From assembly GCA_964371995.1 (NCBI GenBank), contig CAYJPG010000126.1, positions 1 through 6,593 of the forward strand: 6,593 nucleotides of DNA, written 5' to 3'. Under the pieces are notes generated by a model. It did not search any database. It had not been told where the DNA came from and saw nothing but the letters and a program-made list of their open reading frames with translations. Below are positions 6,009 to 6,593 of the stretch, piece by piece (the stretch's first letter is position 1; each line of letters starts with the position of its first letter). The stretch comes from SHZI01 sp964371995. Its GTDB lineage: Bacteria > Pseudomonadota > Gammaproteobacteria > Steroidobacterales > GCA-2729495. The translations under genes were made by a program, and so were the position numbers.

Positions 6009-6050
6009 CTCGGCCCGCCCGGCGACAGCACGGAAACCGAATTCCATCCC

Positions 6051-6593
6051 ATGCACCTGTACAACTCCCGCAGGCCATCCCTTCAGCGCATCACCGTGAC
6101 GCTTGTGCTGGCCACAGTGCTCGCCAGCAGCCTGAGCGGCTGCTTCTTGCGCAAGGACAAAGAAGACAAGTCCGGGGTGGAACAGCTCTACGAGCGCGCC
6201 CACAAGTCCATGGACTCGGGCAACTTCAAGAACGCGATCCAGTATTACGAGGCGCTGGAAGCGCGCTTTCCGTTCGCCAACCAGAGCAAGCAGGCCCAAC
6301 TCGACCTGATCTACTGCTACTACAACGACCGGCAGATCGAGGCGACAGTCGATGCGGCCACCACGTTCGAGCGCGAAAATCCGACCCATCCGCGCGTCGA
6401 CTACGCGATCTACATGCGCGGCCTCGCTTATTTCTCGGGCGAAAGCAGCTGGTATCACCGCTGGTTCAATGCGGATCTCTCGGAACGGCCGCCGAAGAAC
6501 CTCGAGGAATCCTTCTCGGCCTTTGCCCAGCTCATCCAGCGTTTTCCGAACAGCGCCTACTCGGCGGATGCCCGCCAGCGCATGGTCTTTCTG
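6051..6593 (+). CDS. bamD: Outer-membrane protein assembly lipoprotein BamD, N-terminal part (runs off right edge)
   Basis: BamD is an essential periplasmic-facing lipoprotein of the BAM complex that works with BamA to fold and insert beta-barrel outer-membrane proteins. The first 181 codons are present. The start MHLYNSRRPSLQR is a basic n-region, followed by a hydrophobic stretch and the lipobox LSGC, with Cys31 as the lipidated residue. The following Phe-Leu, rather than Asp, fits outer-membrane sorting. TPR-type helices follow: YERAHKSMDSGNFKNAIQYY, EARFPFANQSKQAQLDLIY, then the conserved NPTHPRVDYAIYMRGL (110-125) and the RFPNSAYSADARQRMVFL block near the window end. These blocks match BamD (YfiO/ComL) in order and spacing. 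About 70-90 residues should lie beyond the window. The ribosome binding site is weak. The gene is divergent from rluD across 60 bases, as in many gammaproteobacteria. Confidence 0.95.
   Translation, partial: MHLYNSRRPSLQRITVTLVLATVLASSLSGCFLRKDKEDKSGVEQLYERAHKSMDSGNFKNAIQYYEALEARFPFANQSKQAQLDLIYCYYNDRQIEATVDAATTFERENPTHPRVDYAIYMRGLAYFSGESSWYHRWFNADLSERPPKNLEESFSAFAQLIQRFPNSAYSADARQRMVFL

Noticed and set aside
5981..6015. Sigma-E promoter for bamD
   Set aside because: GGAAGGT resembles the -35 element GGAACTT, but the following TCTCG and the spacing do not fit the -10 element well.
5997..6458. Minus-strand frame of 153 codons opposite bamD
   Set aside because: It is antisense to a clear BamD with signal peptide and lipobox.

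Overview
The window looks like a GC-rich gammaproteobacterium. The right two thirds keep the order bamD, rluD, pgeF, clpB, with bamD divergent from the other three, as in Escherichia coli and many relatives. ClpB, RluD and BamD resemble gammaproteobacterial proteins along most of their length. A run of ten Ns inside rluD shows that this is a draft or metagenome scaffold. Species cannot be named from this sequence.

Core region (about 1638-6593). On the minus strand rluD (23S rRNA pseudouridine synthase), pgeF (multicopper purine nucleoside phosphorylase / peptidoglycan-editing factor) and clpB (disaggregase) follow one another. rluD and pgeF overlap by 31 bases, so they are probably translationally coupled. 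clpB follows pgeF after 70 bases and has its own excellent sigma-32-type promoter, whose -35 element contains the pgeF stop codon. On the plus strand, bamD (outer-membrane assembly lipoprotein) starts 60 bases from rluD and runs off the right edge. One TATA core between them could serve as the -10 element for both directions.

Accessory region (1-1637), downstream of clpB. This part has few intact genes and several toxin-antitoxin (TA) pieces. From the clpB stop leftwards it holds: a ten-codon antitoxin-like start; the C-terminal half of a RelE/ParE-type toxin; the C-terminal third of an IS91-family transposase; a gene-poor stretch with a promoter and palindrome; a small antitoxin gene with a strong ribosome binding site; a complete ParE/RelE-family toxin frame of 94 codons that overlaps the antitoxin stop but begins with CTG in place of ATG; and, at the left edge, the start of a possible HicA-like toxin. 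It reads as a small accessory island, or graveyard, at the 3' end of clpB.

I found no CRISPR array, tRNA or rRNA gene, or clearly new multi-gene system. The most informative points are the toxin with a non-canonical start in a CTGA overlap, the fused remnants of a second TA locus next to an IS91 fragment, the heat-shock promoter embedded in the pgeF stop, and the undersized assembly gap in the S4 domain of rluD.
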